From NCBI RefSeq assembly GCF_000003605.2, contig NW_003138320.1, forward strand, positions 127,011 to 168,206: 41,196 nt of DNA, in the 5' to 3' direction. Shown here piece after piece: positions 30,401 to 39,496 of this stretch. Position numbers and translations under genes: made by a program. The DNA comes from Saccoglossus kowalevskii. Lineage: Eukaryota > Hemichordata > Enteropneusta > Harrimaniidae. Each line of letters starts with the position of its first letter. Positions within the stretch are counted from its first letter, which is position 1. The notes under the pieces are model-generated. The model did not search any database, was not told the origin of the DNA, and worked only from the letters and a program-made list of their open reading frames with translations.

Positions 30401-32615
30401 TTTCTGGGATGCCGGGGAACAAGCACTCAAGAAGTTTGACCACATACTTCCCGTAAGTCTTGACACGTGTATAGAATCATATTAACAACTTTATTAATTT
30501 CATGAGACAAATTTTCAAAAATAAAAAGTTGCAACCTGAGGTTTTTAAATTTTTTTTAGAATTATTTTCGTTTATAACTTATGATTACAATTACTAATTA
30601 TTCAGACAGAGGCGATATATTATATAACAGACTGGGTCTTATCATTAAACTTTAATTATTAAGTGCATATTTATCATATTTCTTCTATTAAAATCATATA
30701 TCTAATAGAAGTGCATATAAACCAAAAAGTGCATTTATTGTATATTGAATCATTCAAATATATGCTTTTAATAGAGCATGTATGCCATTGTTCTTGCCAA
30801 GACTAAGTGAAATCAATATTTGTATGCAGACCTTAAACTTCACTATTACCGGTACAAGAGCACCCCATTTTATGGCCAATATATGTTTTAAAAATGCCAT
30901 AGAATCATAAAAATTGTGAAGGGGGAGATCAAGGCGTTCAAGGTGTGCCTTGCCATGCCATGAACATGCAATTAGTAAACTACAACAACATCAAATTCAA
31001 TGTCAACAAGTTTACAAAATGAATGGTATAACAGCTATATCACATTCAGTGTATGAATGAATGAATACAATGGAACATTGACATAAATGACCGCCACGGT
31101 CTCATCTCACCTCCCTCTCCCCTCAAAAAGTGTTCTATTCCCTACTGTCAGCAATCAAGTTACCCTGACTTATGTAACCATGGTATTTGGAACGGTGGAC
31201 TTGATGACGGGGGAGAAAGGACAACTATTTGAAGGACAAAAACTTTCTTATGACCCTCTCACTCCCAAGATGATCTCAGCAACCATTTTTGTCCAAGGTC
31301 AGCTTCCATGCATGGTTGAGAAAGATGCACTCACATATGATCAAAGTATTTTCATCACACAAATAATAGAAGTGTACACTTTACCCATATATATTTTTAG
31401 TGGTTTGCCTACTTTAATAATCAACTTACTTCTAGAAAACATACCATTTTCATTAATTTCTTCTTTTATTTTAGGCTTGCATGGAAAAGGTAGATGCTGT
31501 ATTATTCTTATTTTCCTTCACAGACCATCCAAGCTTTGACGATCTAGCCAATCAAATGTCTCGTATTTCCAGCACAGATGATGGCGCCCTCAAAGTAGTC
31601 GTTGGAACAAAATATCCTTTTAATTGTCACCATATACTATTGGGTAATTTGTTTTTACAACAAATGCATTTTAGCCAATTTGTAGAACAATCTGGACATT
31701 ATATTGGTGGTAAAGGAAACATGACTTTTAAAATCAGGAATCTGTTCATAATGCAATCTGATAAGCCCTCGACTCGACACAGTCCAAGTGCCGATAGATC
31801 AAGTTCGATCTGTCTGTTGCAGTATCTCAGAAATTTCATGGAGAAATTTATGGATATACCAAAGATTTGTTTCTGTTCAGATACAGAATGGCCGACTGGC
31901 AGCCATATTTTACACCAAAAAAGCCTGAAAACCTCGCAGCATAGCATACTAAGGCACATTTAGTATTTTTCCGATTGTTTTCAAAATTGGCCAACTATTT
32001 TTATATATATTTTATATACCGGTAAATTACTCAGATTTTGCTAAGAAGCAGATGCAAGTTGATTTTTGTTGAAATTCTACGCAATATGGCTGACCAGCTG
32101 CCATTTTATTTTCTAAACAAATCAGGAGACTTGTACCTATTTTGAGGGTGGCAACCGACCCTCAAAATGAATGTAGATTTTGTTGCTAGGCTACACTAAA
32201 TACACACAGACTTCATAAATTGCATATTGTTTGGTTGTCAAAAATGTCTCTGTATTGAGTGATTATCTCCCAATCTGGTGAATTCTTCTAATTTCCAAAA
32301 AAACGTGTCTTGCTGTTTGTGTGTAGCTGCCACTCTGTGCTGTAGATGCATAGATAGAATAACATTTATTTCCTTAATTCCAACCTCACATATGACCAAT
32401 ATGCCCACAGCGAAATCACCTCAAGGGAGTTGCAAGATTTTGAACACCAGCATAAAGTACCAATTTTAAAAGTCAAAAACATCAACAAGGCACGACTTAA
32501 TGATTCCGAGAAATCCCCTGATGGCAGAGTTGAGCTTGATGATGTTGCACCGTTCCTGAACTGTCTCGCCGAGCGATTGTGGTATCGTGACCAGATAGCT
32601 GTCGGACTTGTTTAA
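27343..32615 (+). CDS. CPLANE2: CPLANE2/RSG1 small GTPase, 5 coding exons, complete
   Basis: The coding exons are 27343-27499, 28853-29005, 30334-30452, 31475-31611 and 32390-32615. They join in phases 1, 1, 0, 2 to give 263 residues and TAA, close to the ~258 I recall for human. Introns 1-3 are GT-AG; intron 4 is AT-AC. G1 is G-K-A-G-V-G-K-T (77-84). G3 is W-D-A-G-E (128-132), one residue shorter than the Rab W-D-T-A-G-Q and without the catalytic Gln, as in this family. G4 is T-K-Y-D (188-191), with Lys189 split by intron 4. C-terminal L-N-C-L-A-E-R-L-W and G-L-V match the family. The protein acts with CPLANE components (Fuzzy, Inturned) in ciliary trafficking and basal-body function (family knowledge). 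ATG 27343 is the first start after the acceptor; ATG 27361 is an in-frame alternative. Confidence 0.93.
27703..27900. mobile_element. MITE family F in CPLANE2 intron 1
   Basis: The left end is TTAACCTTTTCACCACCAG. The body has CCTTTCCTTCAGAAGA, AAATGGCCACATTTTTTTGA and GTAAAAACTGAAAACC, and the right end is decayed (GAAAGTCTGGTTACTC). It matches 39778-40000 best in orientation. Confidence 0.65.
28093..28140. mobile_element. 34-bp palindrome with 7-bp direct repeats (member 2)
   Basis: A perfect inverted repeat occupies 28100-28133 in CPLANE2 intron 1: left arm CACAGTCCCTCAACAC (28100-28115), centre CA, right arm its exact reverse complement (28118-28133). ATTACAC abuts it on both sides (28093-28099, 28134-28140); the match extends two more bases into CA. 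Arm length, centre length, total length and duplication length all equal those of member 1, and 9 of the outer 11 arm bases are the same. Confidence 0.8.
28262..28332. repeat. Imperfect inverted repeat in CPLANE2 intron 1
   Basis: TTTATGGACTGGATA near 28263 faces TATCCAGTCTATAAA near 28316. The 15-bp arms have one mismatch and enclose about 38 bp that includes TCGTACGA. It may be a tiny MITE; no target duplication is evident. Confidence 0.5.
28853..29005 (+). CDS. CPLANE2: CPLANE2 exon 2 (P-loop)
   Basis: It encodes Gly53 (part) to Gly104 (part). It carries L-L-E-R-P, then beta-1 and the P-loop G-K-A-G-V-G-K-T (77-84), and H-C-E-T-P-G with the G2-region Thr102. The acceptor is TTATTTTTTAG and the donor GTAAGT. 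Confidence 0.93.
29390..30240. repeat. ~50-bp minisatellite in CPLANE2 intron 2, ~17 copies
   Basis: The unit reads GAAAATGGTGTTCAGTTTAG, AGAGGTTTGATGTTAGTGG, AGAAGGGACTG, with length variants of about 43-60 bp. Variation includes AGAGAGG, GACAGG and GTGAGG forms, and one unit has an 11-bp insertion near 30042. The array ends about 95 bp before the exon 3 acceptor. Short ORFs at 29295-30456 are products of the repeat or read into exon 3. It is G-rich and C-poor on the transcribed (+) strand. Confidence 0.93.
30334..30452 (+). CDS. CPLANE2: CPLANE2 exon 3 (switch II region)
   Basis: It encodes Gly104 (part) to Pro143. It carries V-L-Y-W-P-A-K-I, then F-H-F-W-D-A-G-E and L-K-K-F-D-H-I-L-P. The acceptor is CATTTCCAG and the donor GTAAGTC; it ends in phase 0. 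Confidence 0.92.
30453..31474. other. CPLANE2 intron 3
   Basis: It contains no recognised repeat. The + strand frame opening at 31087 is long (150 codons) and its first ~90 codons (31087-31360) look more protein-like than the AT-rich background, with T-G-E-K-G-Q-L-F-E-G. It has no identifiable family and runs into exon 4 in the wrong frame. It may be a decayed insertion. Confidence 0.45.
31475..31611 (+). CDS. CPLANE2: CPLANE2 exon 4
   Basis: It encodes Ala144 to the first two bases of Lys189. It carries A-C-M-E-K-V-D-A-V-L-F-L-F-S-F-T-D and V-V-V-G-T, leading into G4. The acceptor is TTTTATTTTAG. No usable GT donor exists in the correct phase; the exon ends where ATATCCTTTT begins. Confidence 0.92.
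31612..32389 (+). other. CPLANE2: U12-type AT-AC intron (CPLANE2 intron 4)
   Basis: The intron opens with ATATCCTTTT, the U12 5' splice-site consensus. Near its end is TTCCTTAAT (32370-32378), one base off the U12 branch-point consensus TTCCTTAAC. The branch adenosine at 32377 lies 12 nt before the terminal AC (32388-32389), inside the narrow U12 range. Splicing here joins AA to A, giving Lys189, and restores T-K-Y-D-Q-Y. The GT-AG alternatives (donor at about 31645, acceptor CCCACAG at 32410) are out of phase and delete conserved residues. Length 778 bp. Confidence 0.9.
32139..32168. repeat. Perfect hairpin in the U12 intron, 11-bp arms
   Basis: ATTTTGAGGGT, then 8 nt, then ACCCTCAAAAT. There is no flanking direct repeat. 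Its GAGGGT/ACCCTC faces the other way from that of the 34-bp palindromes, so it is probably unrelated. Confidence 0.55.
32390..32615 (+). CDS. CPLANE2: CPLANE2 exon 5 (last coding exon)
   Basis: It encodes the last base of Lys189 to Val263 and TAA (32613-32615). It carries Y-D-Q-Y-A-H-S-E-I-T-S-R-E-L, V-P-I-L-K-V-K, and D-D-V-A-P-F-L-N-C-L-A-E-R-L-W. The first residues, Y-D-Q, complete G4 and prove the boundary at 32390 rather than at the later AG. Confidence 0.92.
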
Positions 32616-32925
32616 TATGTAGATATTTCCATTAACGATAAAAATCATAAAGTAAATTATATAATCTTGCCAAATGATTTTACTGTAACAAAGTTATTTT
32701 TGTATTGCTTCAATCTTATGCGCAATTGAATATCCTATGATGATTTGTTTATATATCGCCCTCAATCATCAGTATTAAACTTCTTTTGTTTTTTTTTCCC
32801 TCGATGTTGTAAAATAATTATGTACTCAAAATTGTTGGAAATTTATTTATGTGGGGGGAAAAAATTTAATGCTATAAAAAATGGTAAATATTTTTGTACA
32901 AATAAAGTTTTTATAGAAACGTTTT
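32616..32925 (+). terminator. CPLANE2 3' UTR with polyadenylation signal
   Basis: AATAAA occurs at 32901-32906, about 290 bases after the stop, followed by a T/G-richer stretch (TTTAATTATTGTCTTTTGTGG). The UTR has no recognisable element. Confidence 0.6.
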
Positions 32926-34098
32926 AATTATTGTCTTTTGTGGATTTCATGATCTGTTTTTCTAATCTGGAAAGTACATAGTCAGTCAGCTGGCTCAAAA
33001 GTGATAATAAAATAAGCTTTATTTAGTTTCATGCCATATTCAAGATGGCGGCCCCCATATACATTTGTAGTAAGTATCCCATTTATTTTATTACCACTTG
33101 TGCGCCAGCTGACTGTACCTCGTGGGAATGTTTTCTGCATTACCATGGAATGTACAAGATTGAATAATCTCAACACTGGCTAGGTCTGACAAGGCAATGT
33201 TTAGGGCTAATAATAGATAGAAAACTCCATGAATTTCCTTCATCGCTTTCAATGCAGATTTATCACATACTATTAATGCAGTCTCATTTTATTAACCATC
33301 TCTAATTTCATTGTTAATTTTAAATAGTACGACTTAGTAGAAGGTGGATAAATCAACCAGCCAAGGTTTGTTCATTCGGATATCACTTTGGACGATTCTG
33401 TGTAAACTGCATTCTGCACATGAACATTCATCAGTATGTCCACAGCCAATCAGAATCCATGCCAATTCTGAATGGATGCACACCCCATGCAGACACTGAT
33501 TGAGATACAATCTGGGATTGTATGCTGTATTACCAATGTCTAAAATACAACCTTTTGATTAAATCACTAATTACTATGGCTTTGTGTAAAGTATGTTTGT
33601 TTAAAGTTCATATTGTGACTAGTTTTGAGTTAAAGCGCCATCAGTTTTAATGCGAGAATGGGAAGTTGATTTCTAGCTTGTGCAATTGATTCACTCGTGG
33701 TCAATGTTCTGATGAGCTATTAAAGCAGAGGGGTCATCACCTGCGCACGTGGGGAATTGAGTTCCAATTGACTTGAATTGACTCGCTATCAAACACGGCC
33801 AAATCAACCCCCTCTACACAGACAAATTTGACTCGATCAATAAATCAACAGATTTTTAATTTAGCTAATCTCGGCAATCTCATTGTGAGAATATACATTA
33901 TTTTCAAGTACCCTCATTTTAATTATAGTGGAGACAACATCGATTGTAACTTCTGGCTTTACGAAGAGGTACGCACCCTTATATCTATTTGGCAGAGTAA
34001 AGAAATACTGCTATAGAGTCACCGACATGTTCCTTCTAGGTTTAGTTTGATAATTGTTACACATATCACAACAGTTGAACAATCAAAAGATTTTAAAC
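32926..34098. other. Convergent intergenic region with element fragments
   Basis: A family C end fragment, TTAAAGCAGAGGGGTCATCA with CCTGCGCACG, lies at 33720-33752. A TTCAAGATGGCGGCCCCC word lies at about 33040-33056. No exon is supported on either strand. Confidence 0.45.
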
Positions 34099-34399
34099 TT
34101 AAAGGGCAGTGGTTGCTGCATCACACATGCATGAGATATGCGACTCGTATGAATAAAGATGGCGATTTTGACTGTTGCGCAGACCAACGAGTACAAACTG
34201 AGACATTAGTAAGATTTAACTATGTAATTTCCATGGTGATTGGAAGGTATCTAAAGAGTCGTCAGCGGTAATTATTGCATGTCGCGTCCAGATCAAGACT
34301 TGTACTCTGGATTTCCAGCAGAGCGCATTGGATTGTGGGAAAATTAATGTTTATCAAAACAAATGTCGCACATTCGCTGCGCAACAACCTTTGCCCTTG
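34099..34399. mobile_element. MITE family E, 301 bp
   Basis: The left end is TTAAAGGGCAGTGGTTGCTG. The right end, reverse-complemented, is TCAAGGGCAAAGGTTGTTGC. The interior contains GGATTTCCAGCAGAGCGCAT and is CG-richer than its flanks. The TTAAAGGGC start resembles family D, suggesting a common superfamily. The + strand frames inside it have no motifs. Confidence 0.65.
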
Positions 34400-34740
34400 A
34401 AGTGTATTTTAGCTGCTGTGTATCCTGTTTATTCGAGATACCTAAATCATAACACCAGTGCATTGTTTCAGATTCATGACTGTACAAAACAACACAACAC
34501 CAAAATCATTTTCAGCCATGTTGTTTTAATACGTAATGCAAAATATAGGGTATAAGGGAAATTTGCCTAATTTTATATTCACAGAATCAATATTTCAGCG
34601 ACAATACAGTAGTTAAATTAGCTAAACAGATATGATTTACAGTATCTTTTTCACATTTTAAGTTAAATCATAGATTTATATAAAGAAAAAAAAGAATACA
34701 GACAATTTTGTGGCTGACAAGCCACACATGTTGACTCAGT

Positions 34741-34746
34741 TTTATT
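34741..34746 (-). terminator. Possible polyadenylation signal of the - strand gene
   Basis: On the - strand AATAAA lies about 465 bases after the stop codon at 35211. It is the first clear one seen downstream and is preceded by GTC. Confidence 0.4.
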
Positions 34747-35210
34747 GACAAAAGTTCAGGTTGTGGTTTCATGTCAATACAGGCAATTTTTTTTAAATTA
34801 CACTTCTGCATGTTTTTTATCGTAGTTATATATATGATAATTTCAAGTTGTGCACACCTTGAAAGGCCTCACGTTTTAACAAAACTTGAACAGGCACACC
34901 TAAGAAACAGTTGATTTCAATGAATATGCCTACCAATCAGGTAACTTTTAACAAAATCCCCCAGATAACGGAAGTGAACATGAAGTCCATTATGTCTTTG
35001 CACCAAATTTGGTCACCAATTGGTCAAATGTCAATGAAAAGAGAAACAAATCGACATACACATGTCCCTCATCACACTCTCCAGATATATTCAAATTACA
35101 CAGCATTCTGAGTAATTCAACAGAATGGATGAGCAATTATGTCTTCATAGAAATCTACTGTATTTTGAGAGATCCCATCAATCTTGGACATATTCAATAA
35201 ACTACACGGA

Positions 35211-35264
35211 CTACATGTATATCATTGTTGTCTCATCTTCAGTTTCATTAGTTCCTTTATAAAC
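35211..35264 (-). CDS. Unidentified gene, last coding exon
   Basis: It encodes 17 residues (V-Y-K-G-T-N-E-T-E-D-E then T-T-M-I-Y-M) and TAG at 35211-35213. The acceptor is CACATTCAG. Confidence 0.55.
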   Translation of the reverse strand, partial: VYKGTNETEDETTMIYM

Positions 35265-37308
35265 CTGAATGTGAAAATGAATTATTATCAATAAGTTAAG
35301 GTGCTAATTATCCATTATGAAAAAGCTAAGGTGACACTATATAAATGTATTGCAACACTAAGAGCAGCTTTAATTTTAAAAAAAATGTTGGAAATTGACA
35401 ATTTTCTAGCAGAAATAATTTTATTAGTATAAATTTTCTCCTAGATTGTCATTTGAGAAAAAAAAAAATATTTCTGACTGGTTTGAATGACAAATTAGTA
35501 AAATAATTCACATGTCAATCTAAATTATGGTTTTGAGCAAAACTTCTACTTTAGAATACCTACGACTGATAGGCACCAAACTTGTCCTAGTTATAGCACC
35601 CTCAGTGGCAATACCAAACTTGTTCTAGTAATAGCGCCCTCGGTGGAAATATTACCGGATGATTTTTTGAGACACACAAGTCCAAAATATCATGGAAATT
35701 GGTCAAAATTGAGATTATTTATTCATATCTCAAAATTTTTTAGGTGACATGGGATAAAAAAGTAATATATTATTATTGATATGAAATCTAACATTCCCAA
35801 ATCATTTAAAAAAAATTGACATATAATTTAGTAATTTTCCAGGGTTGATTCTAGTTTTCCATGATATACAATGGGTGATTATCTCCCACAATGCATTGCA
35901 TATATGTGCAGTAACATGCTCAGTAGTGCAAAATTTGAATTTGGTTAAACTGCCTAAAGTTGTTATTTCTTTCCAGACTGGTGTTACTTACAATTGATTG
36001 GCTCTCTTCCAAGTTGAACTTTAACCCTGTTACAGAACTTAATGCATCTTGTATACTCTGTATACTCTGAAAATGATGACAATACTGGTAATGTCAGTTA
36101 CATGTATATCGGCAACATACCTGATTTTAAACATTTCGTGATCACTAACAGCATTTTGAGCACCAACGTAAACTCTTGTTTTTGTTCCATAATAAATCTA
36201 GATTAATTTTTTTCAAAATTTTTTCAACAAATTTGATTAAGAAGTGAAGCAAATTATTGAAAAATCCATAGAAACCGTTCTGACAAATGAATTATGCTAG
36301 TGCTGGTCATCATGAAAATACAGTATGAATGTTTTTTCAAAACATTGAATGTGGATAACATATGCGATGATGATTAAAATGTTAAATGTTCAACCCATCT
36401 TGTGATTTTTTTCACTGATTTGTCATAAATCCCATGAAGTTTACTACCAGTACTACAGATCTGCTTGTAACAGAGTAAAATACAGTAATTCACACATATA
36501 TTTTGGCAAAATCAAAAACTCAAAGGGCGGCAGTCGTCGTGCTGCGTCCTGTTCGATATGGGACTCATAGCGATGTATACAACGCGTGTAAAATACAGTG
36601 TTTATTTACATGAAATTCAAACATGCGACGACCACCACGCTTTAAATAACTTGTATATACCTGTAATGAACCATCTTGTTTATTGGCTTTTCCTCTTGTA
36701 GCTTTATGACCAGCTACCAGCAGACACCTTGTTGGAATTTTCTCAATTATTAAAAATTGCAGCAAAATATTCAATACTGAATCGGATATTCTGGCGTCTT
36801 GTGGTAATGGTGGATTTTTGGTTTCTGAAAAGAAATTAACACAAAGTTAGTCTCGCAGTGGGATAATTTTACTGTAAAATCTGTATCGAAAGCCGCATCC
36901 CTAACAGAAGTAGCACCCATCCTTTTTGTGTAATTTCTATAAAAGAAACTGCAGCTTCTATTACAGATTTTAAAAAATATTCAAATTAGTATCAAAATAC
37001 CGCACAAATCCTCCATGTTGTACTAGAATCTGTTCAGTATCGCTCCAACACATTCAATAAATTTTCAACCTTTTCACCACCAGACTTTCTCACCCCAATT
37101 TTTCTGACCCTTTTTCTTATATTTCAGTTAACATAAAATTTGAGTTTTTACTAAAAATATTTCGGCTATTTTTGTCCCAATCTTCTGAAGGAAAGTACAA
37201 ACTATAAACTATTATTTTGTGAATTTGTAAAGAAAAGAGGTCACTGGAGGTGAAAAGGTTAAATACAATAATATACCTTCATCATCGGTGTCATCCACTT
37301 TTGTAAAA
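35211..37308 (-). CDS. Unidentified - strand gene, 3' four exons
   Basis: Four exons (5' to 3': 37277-37308, 36661-36824, 35992-36066, 35211-35264) join in consistent phases 1, 0, 0 into 107 residues and a TAG stop. Acceptors are CTACTTTTAG, TTCTTTTCAG, CATTTTCAG and CACATTCAG. Donors are GTATAT (twice) and GTAAGT. The peptide has an acidic patch D-D-T-D-D-E-E, a hydrophobic helix-like stretch V-L-N-I-L-L-Q-F-L-I-I, then C-L-L-V-A-G-H-K-A-T-R-G-K. It ends S-I-Q-S-I-Q-D-A-L-S-S-V, L-E-E-S-Q-S-I and an acidic, Thr-rich tail. I do not recognise the family. The exons are convergent with CPLANE2. The first exon needs a preceding exon ending in phase 2, which I did not find. Confidence 0.65.
35573..35650. 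repeat. Two-copy 38-bp tandem duplication
   Basis: CACCAAACTTGTCCTAG, TTATAGCACCCTCAGTGG is followed by ACCAAACTTGTTCTAG, TAATAGCGCCCTCGGTGG. It sits in the last intron of the - strand gene. Confidence 0.75.
35992..36066 (-). CDS. Unidentified gene, penultimate exon
   Basis: It has 25 codons, phase 0 on both sides, between CATTTTCAG and GTAAGTAAC. A 9-bp duplication at its 5' end gives S-I-Q-S-I-Q. Confidence 0.6.
36522..36646. mobile_element. MITE family D, second copy, beside a splice donor
   Basis: The left end is AAAGGGCGGCAGTCGTCGTG; the right end is CGACCACCACGCTTTAAA. It differs from 15109-15243 by a few substitutions and a deletion of about 10 bp near the right end. It lies 14 bp downstream (on the - strand) of the donor of exon 36661-36824. 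Confidence 0.85.
36661..36824 (-). CDS. Unidentified gene, largest exon
   Basis: It has 54 codons after two bases completing Glu. It carries P-P-L-P-Q-D-A-R-I-S-D-S, then the hydrophobic stretch, then A-N-K-Q-D-G-S-L-Q before GTATATAC. Confidence 0.65.
37066..37263. mobile_element. MITE family F, complete copy
   Basis: The left end is TCAACCTTTTCACCACCAG and the right end is CTGGAGGTGAAAAGGTTAA, a 17-18 bp terminal inverted repeat with one or two mismatches. The body contains GTCCCAATCTTCTGAAGGAA and TATTTTGTGAATTTGTAA. It ends 13 bp before exon 37277-37308 of the - strand gene. Confidence 0.8.
37277..37308 (-). CDS. Unidentified gene, 32-nt microexon
   Basis: One base, ten codons (F-T-K-V-D-D-T-D-D-E), one base. 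The acceptor is CTACTTTTAG and the donor GTATAT. Only this frame is compatible with the next exon; the other frames hit stops. Confidence 0.5.
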
Positions 37309-37369
37309 CTAAAAGTAGAATGCAATTTATGAATTTTTTACACGTCTGCATAGTTTTTGTGCGCATAAT

Positions 37370-37509
37370 ATAAGGTTATTACGAAGATACCTCAAATTAT
37401 GCACGAAGACAGTACAGCAGCAGTATCGACCGACGCGCAGCGGAGGTCGATGCGACAGCATACTGTCTGAGTGCATTGGTACTTTGAGGTATCTTCGTAA
37501 TAACCTTAT
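37370..37509. mobile_element. 140-bp foldback element with 27-bp perfect arms
   Basis: The arms are 37370-37396 and 37483-37509, beginning ATAAGGTTATTACGAAGATA. The stem continues inward with one bulge (TGCACGAAGACAGTA at 37400 against TACTGTCTGAGTGCA at 37461) and a short TCGACC/GGTCGA helix near the tip. Outside it, ATTATTATACATCT (near 37507) faces AGATGTATAATAAT (near 37739), so a second inverted pair may be nested or adjacent. It is CG-rich at the centre and non-coding. Confidence 0.8.
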
Positions 37510-39041
37510 TATTATACATCTTTTCCTACTAAGGATACATCATGGGAATGCAGAATCCAAACAATTTAGAACAGAATCAGCGAACTTCTTTGTGTGAAGT
37601 CCAGTCAAACCCTGGTGGCAGCCATGTTTGTTTTTATTATTACAGGACGCTTACGCGCGTAATCATTCCATATTTGAAAATACCCCGTAAAATACCGCAA
37701 AGTTACGACACGCTGTAACTTATGGCGTTACGGTGACAGATGTATAATAATACATTGTATTTTATTTCCATTAAAATCTGTCTACAATTAATCATTTCAG
37801 TTCTCGATCAATGTATTTTTTTTCAGTGAAATGGTAAATGCCATTTTAGCAATGGTTTCCACAGACCGGAATAAAACATACTTCACATTTATTAAAAACC
37901 CACTGAAAATATTATCACTTTCTTCTAGACCTTGTATGTCATAAGCAAAATTTTGTGATATTCAGATATATTCTTGCCATAGAAAACCACTGTAAAATGC
38001 TCTTACAGACAAACATATTATTTGCACTGTATTTTATTAATTGATTTTATTTGAACTAAAAGTACAGTGACCCCATATTTTTAATCCATTGCTTCATCCA
38101 TGTATTAACATGAAAAATTAAGTATATAAAAATAAAAAAAATATTCAACAATATTTTTACTTTTGTGCAACGTTCTACCCCAAATATGTTTAATACAGTT
38201 TCACAAATATATTGAGAGTTTTTGCATTTTACTACGGAGTAGTTTACTTAAGAGATTATTCTATTATAAGCTGTAAGCCATTATAAATGATGGTCACCTG
38301 CCTCAATTTGGGGAGAACAGCATGTCAATTAACTGATTCTAAGAGGAAACACGCCCCTTTCAAATATGAAAAGCAAAGTACTCTTTCAAATATAATTTTT
38401 CAATTCAAATTGCTGAGTGGGTTTGTGAAAACGCGCAAATCAAAATAATATAATTATTATAGATTTCATGTTTGCAATAAACTACTAAATCCTCAAGAAT
38501 AAAACATTGTTTTTTTCAAATTGGCATTATACTTGTACTCGAGCCTGTGTTTGAACTATAGATGGGACTTAGCACACATTGTAAAATTGAAACAGTATTT
38601 TAAACAGTACAAACGAATCCCTTTTAAAATGAAAACTTTCATCACAAGTTTAAAACTCAAATGCAAAAAATAAATGGTGAATAATTTTAGATTTGATATG
38701 GCTCAGTTGGTTGTTCACGAGTCTAATTCAGTAGTATGGGAAATGTTTCACAGCTGATTCCTCACTCCAATGTATCAGTCTGCCATTCAAAAACGTTGCT
38801 ATTAGTAACGGTTTAAATTACAGCCATGGAAACAAATTTTTATTTTTAAAAAAGAACAGATATTACATAATTTGTGGGTACCAAGATGATCACATGCCTT
38901 GTTGTGAAATCTGAATACTATTTTTACTTGAGTCATTGTGAACACAGTCTAGTTAAGGTTAGACCCCTACTCATAAATGTGAACACCAAGAATTTATAAT
39001 AAATTGTACTCCCGGCAATATAAGGTTATTGACTATTAAGT
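37510..39041. other. Gene-free stretch
   Basis: No coding exon found. A - strand AG...GT segment at about 38299-38338 is closed by stops in all frames. Mostly AT-rich low complexity. Confidence 0.4.
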
Positions 39042-39190
39042 TTGGGGTCACCAGCCTAATTTTTGAGAAAATAATCATTGTATTTTAGTGGAAAGTCAGC
39101 ATTTTTGACACTATTATAATGCTTTTACCACAGGTTTCCATGGCAGAGATATTATGCAATATCTCAAAATCTAGCCTGGTGACATAGGCT
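39042..39190. mobile_element. Foldback element family G, short copy
   Basis: The left end GGGGTCACCAGCCTAATTTT, then TGAGAAAAT, faces the right end ATCTCAAAATCTAGCCTGG then TGACAT. The shared words CCATGGCAGAGATATTATG against ACATAATATCTCTGCCATAG tie it, inverted, to 19094-19465. Confidence 0.55.
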
Positions 39191-39496
39191 GAAAAAATAT
39201 ACCGGTATATTGTGGATGATTGGATAATTTTTGTTGTCCTGAATTATTTAACAAATCTGGGTTTTAAAAAGTGTCCAAAATTGCAATTCTTCTTTAAGCT
39301 TGTGTTCCATGAAATTGTTATTATTAGCACAAAAGAATGCATGGGACAATAGCATGGTTTTAAGTAATTAGCACATCACTGCATAAAGCCTCCTCTAAAA
39401 ATGAATGTGAAAAACAGAATCAATAGACGATGTGTTAAACTATAATGTATAACAACCTTTCAACTTTAAGACTGAAAGACACAGTTGTATGACTCA

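Noticed and set aside
30187-30456. 89-codon + strand ORF across the intron 2 minisatellite
   Set aside because: It runs from repeat sequence into exon 3 in a non-coding frame; the true exon frame is fixed by the W-D-A-G-E motif.
31481-31963. 160-codon + strand ORF
   Set aside because: This is CPLANE2 exon 4 reading through into the U12 intron; conservation stops at Lys189.
31645-32410. GT-AG solution for CPLANE2 intron 4 (donor near 31645, acceptor CCCACAG at 32410)
   Set aside because: The phases do not match and the conserved Y-D-Q-Y-A-H residues encoded at 32391-32408 would be lost; the AT-AC solution fits exactly.
38299-38338. Exon-like AG...GT segment on the - strand
   Set aside because: All three frames contain stops.
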